DNA from: Marisa cornuarietis
Lineage: Eukaryota; Mollusca; Gastropoda; Architaenioglossa; Ampullariidae
Length of the DNA: 64,000 nt
Assembly (NCBI GenBank): GCA_004794655.1
Contig: SMMW01000003.1
Span: 17,143,501-17,207,500 of the forward strand
Reading direction: 5' to 3'
Shown here: positions 1-11,832 of the stretch, piece by piece
How positions within the stretch are numbered: position 1 is the first letter of the stretch
Layout of the letters: the number at the start of each line of letters is the position of its first letter
Notes under the pieces: model-generated
The model's database searches: none
Told to the model about the DNA's origin: nothing
Seen by the model: the letters and a program-made list of their open reading frames with translations, nothing else
Program-made: the position numbers and the translations under genes

Positions 1-820
1 TGTCTGAGGGTGTTGATGAGGTAGACGAATAGTGAAGCTTGAAGTATCCGTAGAACGAAACACGAGAACTGTAGTTGATGATAAGGAGCAGGCTTAGTAT
101 CACAGATCACTAGATCCGATGTTATTAATTCCAATTAAATGTCAGTATTTCAGCTAATGAATTTAACTTGATATAAATAAAGATAACTTAAGATATCTTT
201 AACTCCTATATTTTTTATAAAGCTTTTTACTTTCAGCTGTCGATGAAATTTACTTTGCAAAGAAATACTGTTAATTGCTCCGGAATTTATGAAGCTGTTG
301 CATGGGAAATGTAACATAGTCGAGAAAGCCGTAGGTTCTTTGCTATTTTTTCAGTAGGTGAATTTGTTCTAGAGTAATTGATTTAGTCGATGGTGATACA
401 TTTTTTTCTGTTTATCATGATTTTGTGTTCTGCTTTTTGCAGAACAGATGAGCGCAATGCTTAGCGCATGTATGTGTGATGATATGCTGCACTATGCTGA
501 CAAATCTATAGATATATTATTGAAATAAATCATTTGACAAGATGACTCAGCGGAAGACAAATTTAAATCGTGTTAAATCTTTAATTACCTTGATTTCCAG
601 AGAGCACAAGTAAGAAGAAAATACACATTTTTAACTAAGCATTCAGTGTTTTCGTTTTTTTAATGTCAGAAGGAACTAGAACAACATGACTGTCGTACCG
701 TCACAAATGCTTAGACAAGAAGCCATAGACTAGTTACGAAGCAGACGGATGGGATCATTTCGCTGGCTTCTACTTCTTCTTCCCATAAATGGTAGCGGCC
801 GGACCCGGAGGAAGTGGTGG

Positions 821-1004
821 GTGGGGAATTAGTGTTTTACGCCGAGATAGTAACTAAGGCTATATCACGGCAAGGCAGCCAGCCCTGTAAACAGATGTCA
901 CATGCAGAGAAAGAACAGCATGTCTGAGACGAGAGCTGAATTCAGGACACCCAATCTTCACTATATTGGTGACAGGTGCTAACCGTTGCGCCACCAAGCC
1001 GCCT
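821..1004 (-). repeat. tRNA-derived SINE, copy 1
   Basis: Read on the minus strand, the element begins GGCGGCTTGGTGGCGCAACG, which contains an A-box-like TGGCGCAACGG. A weak B-box-like AATTCAGCTCT follows about 40 bases on, then a body containing TCTGTTTACAGGGCTGG and GCCTTGCCGTGATATAGCC. The same order and sequence occur at 63390-63569 (minus), and the head and central body recur at 20125-20290 (plus). A pol III promoter followed by an unrelated body is the normal SINE design. The copy abuts the 3' end of an old LINE on the same strand. Confidence 0.72.
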
Positions 1005-1006
1005 GC

Positions 1007-1033
1007 CGGACGGGGAGCAAGCTGCCCCGTCCG
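1007..1033. repeat. 9-bp-arm perfect hairpin between SINE and LINE
   Basis: CGGACGGGG at 1007-1015 and CCCCGTCCG at 1025-1033 are perfect reverse complements with a 9-base loop. It is much more GC-rich than its surroundings and sits at the SINE/LINE junction. No function is implied. Confidence 0.6.
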
Positions 1034-1039
1034 TGGGGT

Positions 1040-2760
1040 CTACCCGCCAGCACCATTCCTCGGGGTGGGGAAAGGAAAGCTCGGCATCTGGGCAGGTCTT
1101 GTGCCACACTGAGAGGTTCTCTAACCGGACGGCCAGTTCACTTCTTGATATTCGCAAGCCAATTTTTCATATGCTTGGCCCGGCGGCGACCACTTTTCAC
1201 TTCTAGCAGGGCCGAGTCGGCAACGTGTCGTGTGGGGCGATGTACCTGAGCCTCATCAGCTTCCGCCACTTGACAATAGCGAGCAGTTCCTATGCAGCGG
1301 ACAAAGTCATTCATCTTGTGCTCTGTACGAAATCCGGATGAGCTTTCAGGGACACCGACTACTCAAGCGCCTGGAAATGGCGTTCTGACTCGGTAAGCAA
1401 GGTCCAGTTTCGTAGCTGTACAGTATGATGTGGCCTGCTAGGGACTTGTATAGCCAAAACGTTGTGCTAAAGCTTATGCTTTTGCTATCCATTATCGTGT
1501 TAAACCTTGCGGTCGTTGCCGTTGCTGCTACGATCATGTGACAAATGTCTACCGCACAGCTATCGTCCTTGGAGATGGTTGCGCCCTGATAACGGAAGTT
1601 ATGTACCTCCCACTGAAAGCTGTTTATGCGGATCTCCGCTCAGGGCAAATTTGCTGGCGTTCGTCATGACTTTGCTCTTGTCTGTACTGACTTTCATCCC
1701 CAACATGAACGCTTGCGCTGGCGGCAACCTTTTATGTAAACTCCTGTAACTCGCTTTTGCTGCCCGCCATCAGATCGATGTTGTATTACAACGTAGATTA
1801 CAGAGCGGCTTCCCTCTGATTGATACGTACGGGCTATGGTCCCGCATGAGCAGTCCAGGTAGAGGTTGAACACCACTAGGAACAGATGTCCACTCGTGTG
1901 AACGCCGACGGTCGTGGGAAAGAGTTTACCCCTTTGGTTGCTGAAGCTGTTTTTCAGCCGCTGACGTGAGGACTTAAGATAACTTTCAGTCTAATCCTTC
2001 GATAGTTCTGAAACTGCCTGCTGTTTCTTTTCTTTGAAAGGGGTATGACCATCCATTCCTAAGGCCATTTTTTGTTTCCCCAAATTTTCTGATACAGGGT
2101 AATAATTTCCTTCACTACCTCTTCCCTGCCACCTTTGAGCAACTCCGCTGGGACGTTACCTCCCCATCCAAACCCGGGACTTTACTCCCTTGAGGGTACG
2201 AATAACCTCCCGTATGATTTGAAACTCTGCTGGGTCAGTGTTCGTATCCTGGTTTCCTTGGAGGATGCTCGTCCATCTCCAGCTGAAAATTGTGAAAGTC
2301 ACTCCAGTACTCAGTTTAACGAGCGAGTACAACTCTTTCGTCCGACAGCAGACGACCTTAGTTGTATTCTATGACTGACGTTATTTTGCTGCCCCTCGTT
2401 GGGAGAATGTTGAGTAAGTGGTACGCCTCACTGTTATCTCCCCAAGTCATCCCTTCATCCATCTCTTTCCCTGGCTGCCTTCATTCCTTTCCTGATTTTG
2501 CGTATGACCTTTCGATGTTTGACAGGTTCAAGTGCATTGTGCTTCGTCTTACTTTTCAGGGTCTGACTTCGGTCACCAAGGCTGAGAACTTTCTCTGTGA
2601 CCAGGGCCTGCGTCTTTGCCTTCGAGCGCGCTAGAGTTTTATCGGCCGTGTACAAGAGCACCTCTCTGATATGACCCGAGAAAGTGTCCATGTAATAATC
2701 GATCATAATCAGGGTGACAAAATTGCCTCCAGCTTGCACCTAATAAATTTCAGCCTCTTT
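1040..2760 (-). mobile_element. decayed non-LTR retrotransposon (minus strand)
   Basis: Fragments of one LINE ORF can be read on the minus strand in the expected order. At about 2455-2739 is an endonuclease-to-RT linker (VIRKIRKGMKAARE). At about 1600-1700 is the part before the RT thumb (TDKSKVMTNASKFAL). At 1346-1600 is GATISKDDS followed by FWLYKSLAGHIILYSYETG. At about 1090-1160 is the C-terminal tail (GRRRAKHMKNWLANIKK, then a stop where Trp is usual, then TGRPV). The thumb and tail match the fragment at 28467-29116 (FSKDGSS, YRLYKSLVVPILLYGCDTW, DWTGRPVQDLLTIA), so both belong to one family. Frameshifts and stops are many, so this is an old dead copy. No target-site duplication was found. 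Confidence 0.72.
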
Positions 2761-4478
2761 CGAGGCTCACAACTTATCGAGATCAAAGCAAGTTCGAGGA
2801 TTGAATGTGCGTCGCTTCAACTTCAGAGTCAACGTGAGGTTTTTTAAGACGAGATTGATTGTTATCATTATTAATTTCCGTACCTGGATATGCCCTCATT
2901 TTTTCTTTCCTGACGTCTTTGCTGCAAGATGACCTCGATCTGGTCGAGGGGAAGAGGTCTGTTATTTAATCGTCTCGTCTCATTTTCTATGGACCGTGAG
3001 ACTTAAATATTAATGAGGGAGATCATTTTAAGTAAAACCAAACGATAAGTACAAACCGAAATTTATAAGCAGTATGTTAAATAAATGAAAATTAATAAAT
3101 GCCGAGAAGTTTAAAAGGCGTACGTTGACCAAAGACGAGCAAAGAATCTTGGTCTCCATGAACGACAAATGAAAGACATACTTGTTTCAATCGTTTTCCT
3201 TTAATGAGTTTGCTATTTTAAAAAGTTTGTTTAACACTTACAATCTATTATTTTATCTGTTTGTTCTGAGAAAAAAGTTATTGATTGCTCCTCATGGAAT
3301 CCCAAGAAACTGAGAAATATTGTGCAAGAAACTTATTGTGCAGAAAACTCATCCTATTTATTTAATAAACTTCTCAAAACTACTGGAGGCGTTCCCAACA
3401 GCGAACACGTGGAGAACAAAATATATTTTACGAAATACACTTGTTGTGCAAGGAACTTACATAAATAGCAAGCTTAACTGGCAAGATTTTACTGAGGTAT
3501 TTTAATGTAATCACATTTAAATCAAATTCTGGTGAAGAAAATAACGCCTCAGAAGTATATGAAGTATTTGTATCAGTTATTAATCAGATCAGTAAAAGAT
3601 ACAATGCGAGTTGAGGACTGGTTCTTTTTACAGTTTTGGTGAACACATCCTTGGCAAGTCGTGGAAAATGTCTCATTTCAATAGTGCAAAAGAGAAAGTT
3701 TACAATGCTTCATAATCCTGAACTATTAAAAACAGTATGATTATAAATTTTATTCTTTGGTCGTCTTCAAGATTATTCTTGTATTAAAGTATTTATCATA
3801 CATGTTATAGCATTAAAATGAAGATTTATTAGCTGCCTATCTCCGCAAAACGCACGAAAATGTTGTGAGGTCTTGCCTTGAAGAGAGTTACATTTCCCTT
3901 CTTTATTCTTTCTTTTAAAAGATGTTCATTGCAAAAGCTTTTGGAAAATTAATGACGGATAAATAAAAATTAACCAGAATTTAAGTCCTTTTAGTGGATG
4001 GCACGAGAATGATTTCTTGTTCAACTACAAACAATAGGAATCTACGCTCGAAAGTAAAATTTAATGTCCCAGAAGCAAAAGGCACAACCTTCTTACGAAT
4101 GTCGAAATAACATCTGAAGTAAATTTTTGGTATATTATCCGTTCCGACGTAGACTTTGAAAAACATTTATAAAACTATTTAAATGGCGGTAATGTGGTAT
4201 GTCGGATTAAATCTGAAAGATAATAAAAGTGGGAAGTAAAGAGAAAAAACAGTGCTGTTGTCAGCTGCTTTCAGATAAGTTTGTAAATTAATTAACATGT
4301 ACGTGTAGAGATAAAAATTAAACACATTTTAGATTAAAGCTATCACGAATTTTTATATTAAGAAGATCCTTCGCAGCATAAAGCCCGATTGCAATGTGTA
4401 AAATATTTATTGTCTTGACAAAACTTTACAGTCGGCTACAAAATTTACCGATGTCATCTTTTATTTCGTTAAAGCATG
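2761..4478. other. intergenic, no gene seen
   Basis: This is AT-rich sequence with only short chance ORFs and no recognisable protein similarity. It should contain the 3' UTR of the minus-strand GPCR gene that ends at 4479, but no clear polyadenylation signal was assigned. Confidence 0.5.
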
Positions 4479-4848
4479 TCAAACGCTCAGCCTTTCTTGG
4501 GTAACCGTCGAAAATACCTGGCTTTGTATATATGTTCCACTGAGTCCTGTCAAACGTTTGTTAACATTCATTTTGCTGTGGACTACACACACGCCGCCAA
4601 TTAGCTTTCGGAAGGCGGTGCGATGTGTGGAACTAAGGAGGAAGAATGTTAGGAGGTCCGAACACAGACTCAAGCTGAAGGACAACTGGCCCAGGTTGTG
4701 GACGAACAGGTACGTGTAGCGGAGTCTCGCGGAGCTGTTATAATCAGGAGCCAAAGAACTGGCAATGGAGTTGGTAACTTGAAGTAGATTAAGGAACAAA
4801 AACACAAGACTGGACAGCAGTACCGTTTTGGTCGTCTGCCGAACCTGT
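4479..4848 (-). CDS. GPCR gene 1, exon 2 (TM6-TM7 and C-tail)
   Basis: The exon starts directly after a TTCAG acceptor and runs to the stop. It encodes QVRQTTKTVLLSSLVFLF (TM6), a short loop with RYTYLFVHNLGQ, then TM7 (LCSDLLTFFLLSSTHR). TM7 has SD where the classical receptor motif has NP. The intracellular tail is about 50 residues. The Met codon at 4866-4868 lies in the intron and is not the start. Confidence 0.85.
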
Positions 4849-7800
4849 CTGAACATACATTTGCGCAATAAATTGAAATCGCATAATGGTGCATTTAAAA
4901 TGAATAGCCAACGATTTAAATCAGCTGGAAAAGCCTCTAACCTTTTTCTTTACAACAAGACGCATTTGATTTTATTTTCGGTTTTATAGATTTTTCAAAA
5001 CTCCGCCTGGAAACCCCCCGGGTAACCTGCCGGTCCCAAGCCCGGATGAAGGAGGAGGGTTGGGCGTGGGGTTAGCAACCCCACCCTGTAAAACAACCCT
5101 TGCTACAGAAACTACAACTACAACACTACCACAACGAGAGCCTGGACGGGAAGATCCCTCTTTGGAGGGGCCTATGACGCGTGCTGGCGAAAGCCTTCGG
5201 GAAGTCAGCTCACCGACCTATCTTCTTACGGCCAAGGCAAAAACCAGGATAGGGACCTGGAACATCAGAACCCTATACGAGAGAGGAAAATCAGCTCAGG
5301 TAGCACAGGAGATGAAGAACTATGGCATCAAGCTCCTTGGCCTGTGCGAGACCAGATGGAATGGTAGCGGTCAGACCAGACTCTCGTCAGGAGAGACTAT
5401 CATCTACTCTGGACATGAAGACCCTGACCATGACCACTCACAAGGAGTAGCAGTACTGATGACACAGGAGGCTGCAAGGGCACTAATATCATGGGAACCA
5501 GTTTCGCCACGACTCATGGCAGCTCGGTTCAACTCCAAAGGAAGAAAGATGACCATCATCCAGTGCTATGCACCTACCAACGCAGCAAAAGAAGAGGAGA
5601 AGGAGGACTTTTACAACTCCCTACAAGCGCTGGTTGATCGTACTCCAAGACGAGACCTGAAGATCATCATGGGCGACATGAATGCCAAAGTTGGAGATGA
5701 AAACACGGATAAGGAACACATAATGGGAAAGCACGGTGTGGGCAACTGCAATGAGAATGGTGAGCTGTTCACAGACTTCTGCTTGTTTAATGACCTTGTA
5801 ATCGGAGGCACAGTCTTTCCTCACAAAACCATCCACAAGACCACCTGGACTTCACCAGATGGAAAGACAGAAAACCAGATCGATCACATCACCATTAATT
5901 GACAGTTTAGAAGAAGTCTGCTGGATGTCAGGGTAAGGCGTGGTGCAGATGCAGCCTCAGACCACCACCTGCTTGTAGCAACTTTGAAGATAAAGCTGAG
6001 GTCCTTCCATGAGTCATCAGACAGACCACACCATAAATTCAACGTGCAGTTTCTTAGAGATCGCAGGAAGCAAGAAGAGTTCAACTGTGTCAAGACCAGC
6101 AGGAAAAAGAAGAGCTCAGAGCAAAGTACTGGGAGATGAACCGAGAAGTGAAGAAGAGTGCAAGAGGCGACAAGAGACAGTTCGCACACAGGATGACAGA
6201 AGAGGCAGAACAAGCAGCTGGGCAAAATAACATGAAAAGACTATACGAAATTACAAGAACTCTGTCAGGACGGAAAAACATCAATGCATGCAGGCCAGTA
6301 AAAAATAAAAATGGCAACGTCATTACTGGGGATGCAGAACAAAGATCTCGCTGGGCAGAACATTTTAAAGAAATACTGAACAGGCCACCACCAGCAACAA
6401 TTTTGGACATTGCCCCAGTCACCGAGCAACTCCAGGTGAACAACAACCCACCAACCAAGGCAGAAATCATCAAAGCCATCAAGTCTCTGAAAACTGGTAA
6501 GGCGGCAGGCCCAGATGGCATTCCTGCAGAGGCACTCAAGGCGGATCCAACAGCCGCAGCAGAGATGCTACACACCCTGCTGCAGAAAATTTGGACGCAG
6601 AAGCAAGCTCCAGCAGCTTGGAAACTTGGCTATCTGGTAAAGCTACCCAAGAAAGGTGACCTTACCCAGTGCAGCAACTGGCGTGGGATTATGCTACTGT
6701 CCATTCCCAGCAAGGTGCTGACCAGAATCATGCTGGACAGACTGAAGAATGCCCTAGACAAGAGACTGCGGCAAGAACAGGCAGGCTTTCGGCAGGGTAG
6801 ATCATGCACAGACCATATTGCTACACTGCGAATCATTATTGAACAGTCCATCGAATGGCAGTCCCCACTATAATGACATTTGTGGACTTTGAGAAGGCAT
6901 TTGACTCCGTAGACAGAGAGACCATCTGGAAGTTGATGCAGCACTACGGATTTCCACCAAAGTTCATTGCCATCATCCAACAGCTGTATGAGGACTCGAC
7001 ATGCCAGGTGATCCACAATGGGAAGCTGACGGACCCCTTTGCAGTGAGGACTGGAGTAAGGCAAGGTTGCATGCTCTCGCCGACAATCTTCGTGATCGTC
7101 ATAGACTGGATCATGAGGAGAGCAACCTCTAACAGCAACACAGGCATTCAATGGACCTTTGCCATGCAACTGGAAGATCTCGATAATGCAGACGACATCA
7201 GCCTGCTGCCCCACAAGCAACAACATGCACAGACAAAGCTCACTCGGCTCTCAGAAGAAGCAGCGACAACTGGCCTGACAATCAACATCAAGAAGACAGA
7301 GGTAATGCGGATCAACAACAAGCAAGAAGCCCCACTTCAACTACACGGGGAATGTATCACAGAGACTGACCGCTTCACCTACCTAGGCAGCATAGTCACC
7401 AAAGATGGAGGTGCTGATGAAGATGTAAGAAGCAGAATAAATAAAGCCAGGCAAGCATTCCACATCCTGCGACCCATCTGGAATTCCAAGGCACTATCTC
7501 AACATACCAAGATCCGCATCTTTCATACGAACGTAAAATCTGTCCTTCTATATGGGTCTGAGACATGGCGTGTAACAAACAACATCACCAGGAAGATTCA
7601 AACATTCATAAACAGATGTCTGCGGCACATTTTCAACATCAGATGGCCCGAGAGAATCTCCAATGCATACCTGTGGGAGAGAGCCAACCAGAAACCTGCC
7701 AGCCAAGACATCAAGAAGCGAAAGTGGGGCTGGATCGGCCACACCCTGCGAAAGCCGGCCGAAAATCTAACACGACAAGCTCTGGACTGGAACCCACAGG

Positions 7801-7964
7801 GGAGACGCAGGGTTGGGAGACCCAGACAGACGTGGAGAAGATCGGTCCACGGCGAGGCGGAGGCAGCTGGAATGACATGGACCCAACTGGGGAGGGAGGC
7901 CCAGAACTGGGTTCGCTGGCGTGGTGTAGTTGCAGCCCTATGCTCCACTGGGGGCGAAAAGGAA

Positions 7965-7995
<31 letters not shown>

Positions 7996-9877
7996 ATTTT
8001 TCAAAGAATTTTACTCATTCTGTTAGAGTATTTGACAAGCTAGCTATATCAGGCTACACGCGATAGAACATACTTATTGCCGTTGATGGCTGGAATCCAG
8101 TTTAGATACCAATACAGGTTACACATGTTTACAACTGAGAGAGACTGTGTCTGAACTACCAGAGTATCTAATTGTTAAAGTTTTCTTTAATTAAAGCTAT
8201 TTCCACTTGTAACATAATTATAATGAAGGCGGAATGCATTGGTTGTAACGCTCCTATGTGCCCTTGCCAATCTGAGCAGGAAAGAAAAGATAAAGAGAGC
8301 TTACACAACCTAGGAAATAACAGATCAGATAGTCGCTACACTACAAACTCGCTTGAAGCTACCGTGAGACTGGCAATATCTTTTTTTGTGACAGACAATA
8401 TCCTGCTCAGTGACAGACGCGACAGTGGAACAATTAAAATTCCTTTTTATAATTGATAATGAAGGGAGGAGGTAACTGAGTCCTGAAAATTCGCAATTCA
8501 CATGTCTTTAAAATATTAGTAAGTAGCTGAAGCTTTCCGTAGGTATGAAGCAAGGGTAAGTGGGGAGCTCAAGGAAAATCATCATGTTTCTGAAGTTATA
8601 AATCGGCGTCCAGACCCATGAACGGTAGATATAAAGCTGTGGCTAAGAAGCATTGTGTCCGCGGGGTCTGGATACCGCTTGACAAATTTGGAAACGAGAC
8701 TCTTATCGTTGAACTTCTCATTTCGCCCTGAGGAAACGAGTTACTCTCGCTTCATAACTATGGCCCCTGGATACTAAGATGAGCGGAAAGATGACGTCAT
8801 TAGAGTGAATCGTGTGCTATTTCAAAAGCAAAATTAGGCAAAGAAACTGCCTTTCACCGGTCATCACCTTTCTCGCTTGTCGCTGTCGCTGGTGGTGATG
8901 TCTTTGCGTCGGTGGCTGTGGCGCAGCAGGATGATGACAATCAGGACACTAATCAGCAACTCCAGCACCAAGACAGCGTAGACCCACACCACGCCGGCGA
9001 CCACCGTCCACGTTGCAAAGAAATTAGGGTTCGCCTGGTACACGCTGCTAAAGCGTGACTTCCAGACCACGTTCGGAGCCACAGTCAGATCATCTGATGT
9101 GGGACACGGAGACGAGACAACAGAATGTGAAGTTTGTGTCAGGTGAAGCACGTGACTGGTGGGAAAGTTTGGCAGCTCTGTAGCTAATAAAAGGTCTGTT
9201 TTACTGCTGGTACCAGGAAAACTCCACAGCGGAGTTTGCGAGGTTGTGGTCAGGTTGTCTTGACTTGCGATACCTTTCAATGCGTCTGTGGAAGATCCAC
9301 AGGAAACGGAAAGTAGACTATCACTCTTCACCTCCTCTGACGATTCTGAATAAATCTCGTACCTTATAGCAATATATGTATGTGACAGAAACACTAGCGA
9401 AATAAGAAAAACAATTGACATGACTGGATGTTTTGTAAAACGAAATTGTTTCGTCTGCAATGGGAACGCTATAGCCAGAAGTCTCTCAAAAGACACGAGA
9501 CAAATCACGCCGTACATAGCACGAGTACTGGTGAGCAGAATGCAGTGACCTATGATTGTGCTATACAGAGTGCAAAAATAACACGAACTGGTCCACATGT
9601 TCACCAGCCTCCCTAAAGGGCTGACAAGAGCGGCCAGTATGTAGACGATCTGCAGCAAGCCCATGGCCACGTGATATGGCGACGTAGGCATCCGCGTGCC
9701 CCTTCGCGTGTAGACGTAGACGTTGATGGAGTTCAACGGGAGAGCAATCAGATGCAATGCCAGTCGTATATTCTCGACTGCGTTTTGAGATGCAAGATAT
9801 TCACTGACTCCAATTAGACCCCAATTAGATCGGGCAAGAGACGAGGCATTCATTCTTGCAGTTCTTATGGCACTCAT
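4479..9877 (-). CDS. chemosensory-type GPCR gene 1 (two exons)
   Basis: This is a seven-transmembrane, rhodopsin-class receptor expected at the plasma membrane; the ligand is unknown. Exon 1 (9877-8868) encodes TM1-TM5 and exon 2 (4848-4479) encodes TM6, TM7 and the tail, 459 codons when joined. The donor AG|GTGATG and acceptor TTCAG|ACAG give a phase-2 join reading R-QVRQTTKTV, the same place and phase as in genes 2 and 3. TM3 ends in VSFERLLAIAFPL, with ER in place of DRY. A loop of about 110 residues rich in Ser and Thr separates TM4 and TM5 and ends in a VW...NP...W motif. Odd points: TM6 has NLLQVT where genes 2 and 3 have SLPLVT, so the TM6 proline is lost, and TM7 ends SSTHR rather than SSAYR. 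The 4019-bp intron contains an antisense LINE. The start could be the Met at 9877 or the one at 9853. Confidence 0.85.
4988..4999. repeat. target-site duplication, left copy (AGATTTTTCAAA)
   Basis: These 12 bases recur exactly at 7994-8005 and bracket the LINE. They are host intron sequence copied when the element inserted. Confidence 0.85.
5174..5902 (+). pseudogene. LINE endonuclease domain (APE type), interrupted
   Basis: The frame is open from 5060, but the first in-frame ATG is at 5174; the codon at 5060 is TTG. It reads RIGTWNIRTLYERGKSAQV, LGLCETRWNGSG, IIMGDMNAKVG and KTENQIDHITIN. These are the ordered blocks of the apurinic-like endonuclease that nicks target DNA, with the Glu in ETRW and the Asp/Asn in GDMNA. 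A TGA at 5900-5902 stops it, yet the same frame carries on with RRSLLDVRVRRGADAASDHH, including the catalytic SDHH. The stop is therefore a point lesion inside one long ORF. Confidence 0.82.
6136..7967 (+). pseudogene. LINE reverse transcriptase and C-terminal domain, frameshifted
   Basis: Part one (6136-6873) carries GKAAGPDGIPAEALK, a CSNWRGIMLLSIPSKVL block and QAGFRQGRSCTDHI. The reading frame then slips near 6855-6873 and continues in another frame to 7967 with MTFVDFEKAFDSVDR, RTGVRQGCMLSPTIF, NADD (7185-7196), FTYLGSIVTKDGG and a C-terminal GRPRQTWRR block. The two aspartates of the catalytic box remain but the aromatic residue before ADD is replaced by Asn. The domain order is that of a LINE polymerase; this copy cannot make a continuous protein. 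Confidence 0.82.
7994..8005. repeat. target-site duplication, right copy
   Basis: An exact copy of the 12 bases at 4988-4999, directly after the (AAG)n tail of the LINE. Confidence 0.85.
8006..8867. other. remaining intron of GPCR gene 1
   Basis: With the element and one duplication removed, the original intron is about 1.0 kb. This part has no recognisable coding similarity. Confidence 0.6.
8868..9877 (-). CDS. GPCR gene 1, exon 1 (N-terminus to TM5)
   Basis: The exon encodes a short N-terminus with an N-glycosylation site (NASS), TM1 to TM5 and most of the third intracellular loop, ending RRKDITTSDSDKRE plus two bases of an Arg codon. The frame reads on to a stop two codons into the intron. 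The donor GTGATG lies exactly at the position of the donors of genes 2 and 3. The loop between TM4 and TM5 contains two Cys residues, unlike the other two genes. Confidence 0.86.
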
Positions 9878-11534
9878 ATGAAAGACGTTAAACGAAGTGA
9901 CTATAAGGCCTCTTTAAGTCTTCCTTTGTCCTTTGTATTACTTTTAGGTCTTTTATCTTATATAAACCTACCACTGATTTTCTCTTTTTTCTGTTGTCAT
10001 ATCGAGTGAACTTCGTTAAAACAGGCTGATTTATTCTCTTGAGCAGATTTAGTAGAGATGCTATTTTCTGTCCATGATCCGGTGTCTAATTGAATCTATT
10101 AACTTTGGGTTAAGGATTAAACTTCAAAAATTGAGTAAGTTTGAGTTGATCAAAGGAAAATTAAACTGAGTTTTTATCAATTTATCTGTCTTACTGTGCA
10201 AATCCAGTTGTCAAGAGAAGCGATGATCTGAGAACTACCAACACAGCTAGATGGTGCAGTAGATGCACATCTCACAAGCTCGCTTTCAGTTATTTTTTTT
10301 TTATTTGTCAGACTCTACCGCAGCTCAACCAGATGATCAGTCATATAGGAGACTGGTTAAGAGAGCACCTTTTATACCTTTCTCATCAAAACCACAGACT
10401 AGCGAATGTAAGTAATTGGCGTAATTACAATACGCGTGGAGCGCAGTCCTCTTAGAACTTTTCGCCTTAAGTGTAGGTGCGTGAATTTTTTTAAGTTTGT
10501 GTAATGGTTTAGATTGGACCAAAACAGACTTCAGTCAGTTAGTTGAACTTTAAAGCGCAAAACGTAGTAAAAGAATATTTATTTCGAGGAATAATTTTTT
10601 CTCGGGACTGCTTAATAGTTCTCAAATCTCAGCGTGAAAGGTATTAATTAGAGAAGGTTGGGAAAATATTCAAAATAATTTCAAATGCATATGGTTGTGT
10701 CTTCTTAAAAAATAAAAATAAAAAAAAAATTATTTTCTTCAGAAATCCTAATTATTAGAAAAATGTTTTTTGTTATTCTTTCTTTATGAAAATCATTTGA
10801 CACATCAGATTGCGTGCGAAGATATGACCGTGCCTGTTATTTTTAATGGTTTGATTAAAGCAATTTGATAAAATGCCTGTGCTGATTTATGCTGCACTTT
10901 GAGAACAGAAAAGACAGGTAAATGATTTTAATAAAAATAATATAAGGTGAACTTTTATTAGCATATTTTCGCGACCACGAAAATGAACGAGGCTTCCGAG
11001 ATGTGACGGAACATTATGCGGTGATATGCTGAAGGAATATCAAACTGTTGTCAAGAAAGAAATAAGGAGGCTTGCAGTAGGTAGATTAGGCAAACAAAAT
11101 AAATATGAAGACTGACGTGGAGAACAGCATGCACATGCAGAGGACAGTCGACAGCAGACAATAAGCAAAATAATCTCTGATCAGGTTCCTTTGTGAGTAA
11201 AGGCAACTGGCGTCATTAGTGAAGCTTGTTTTAGCACAGGTCTGTTTTCTTCTGTGAATTGTTTCAGAGTTTGAAACCTTGCAATGTTTCATTAAGTTTG
11301 AGGCTGCATATCTGAGATGGACGCGGCTCAGACAAAGAGAGTAAAAGTTATTAGCTGTTTCGTCGGTTTTTTTTCCTGTGACGCATCAATCTTTAAGTTT
11401 GACATTGATTATTTCAGTACCGCGCACCACATGACGGGACTGCAGACAGAAAATCGATCTTCAGTGGAATTTTCATAGTAATAATAGAAGAAGGAGAAGG
11501 AGGAAGGGGGAGGAGGAAAAGGGGTTGGAGGAAG
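9878..11534. other. intergenic, no gene seen
   Basis: The promoter of GPCR gene 1 is expected just after 9877 (minus strand), but no clear TATA or other element was assigned. The rest is AT-rich with short chance ORFs. Confidence 0.45.
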
Positions 11535-11832
11535 AAGTCAGAAAGGAGAAAGTCTGAAGAAAGTAAACTGTTTAAGGAGTTGCGCAAAGACGTCGACAAC
11601 ACAACTTGTCAATCGGATGGTGGAATCAGAATGTTATTCTTTCGTTGTTCAGAGTTTCCGACCGACCGGTCTTCTGTTAGCGGCTTCACGCAGACATCTT
11701 CAGCTGCCTCTCCTTGACGTCTTTTTTTTCTCTCTCTCTCTCTCTTAAGAATGACGTCTCCGAATGACGCACATAAAGACGTCAGACATGGGACACCACT
11801 CATACAGAAAACAATATGGCCGACTACAACTC
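11535..11832 (-). repeat. unclassified dispersed repeat, copy a
   Basis: Read on the minus strand it starts GAGTTGTAGTCGGCCATATT. It carries TGACGTCTTTATGTGCGTCA, GATGTCTGCGTGAAGCCGCT and TTGTGTTGTCGACGTCTT, all shared with copy b at 43749-44190 in the same order. An internal (GA)n run replaces a short segment of copy b. No coding sequence or terminal inverted repeat was recognised. Confidence 0.72.

Larger units (their letters stand above)
5000..7993 (+). mobile_element. near full-length APE-type non-LTR retrotransposon in the intron of GPCR gene 1
   Basis: The element is 2994 bp between exact 12-bp duplications. A short 5' leader with a GC-rich segment is followed by an APE-type endonuclease, a reverse transcriptase, a C-terminal region with a WIGHTLRKP-type motif, and a 3' tail of (AAG)n repeats in place of poly(A). 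It lies antisense to the host gene. The coding region is broken by a stop at 5900-5902 and by frame changes near 6140 and 6860. The RT box reads NADD instead of F/YADD, so this copy is inactive. The clade is not settled: the short microsatellite tail and single-ORF design fit RTE- or I/Nimb-like groups. Confidence 0.88.

Noticed and set aside
4670..4894. 74-codon minus-strand ORF overlapping GPCR exon 2
   Set aside because: Shadow frame of the TM6-TM7 exon.
9428..9616. Plus-strand ORF inside GPCR gene 1 exon 1
   Set aside because: Antisense shadow of the receptor exon.
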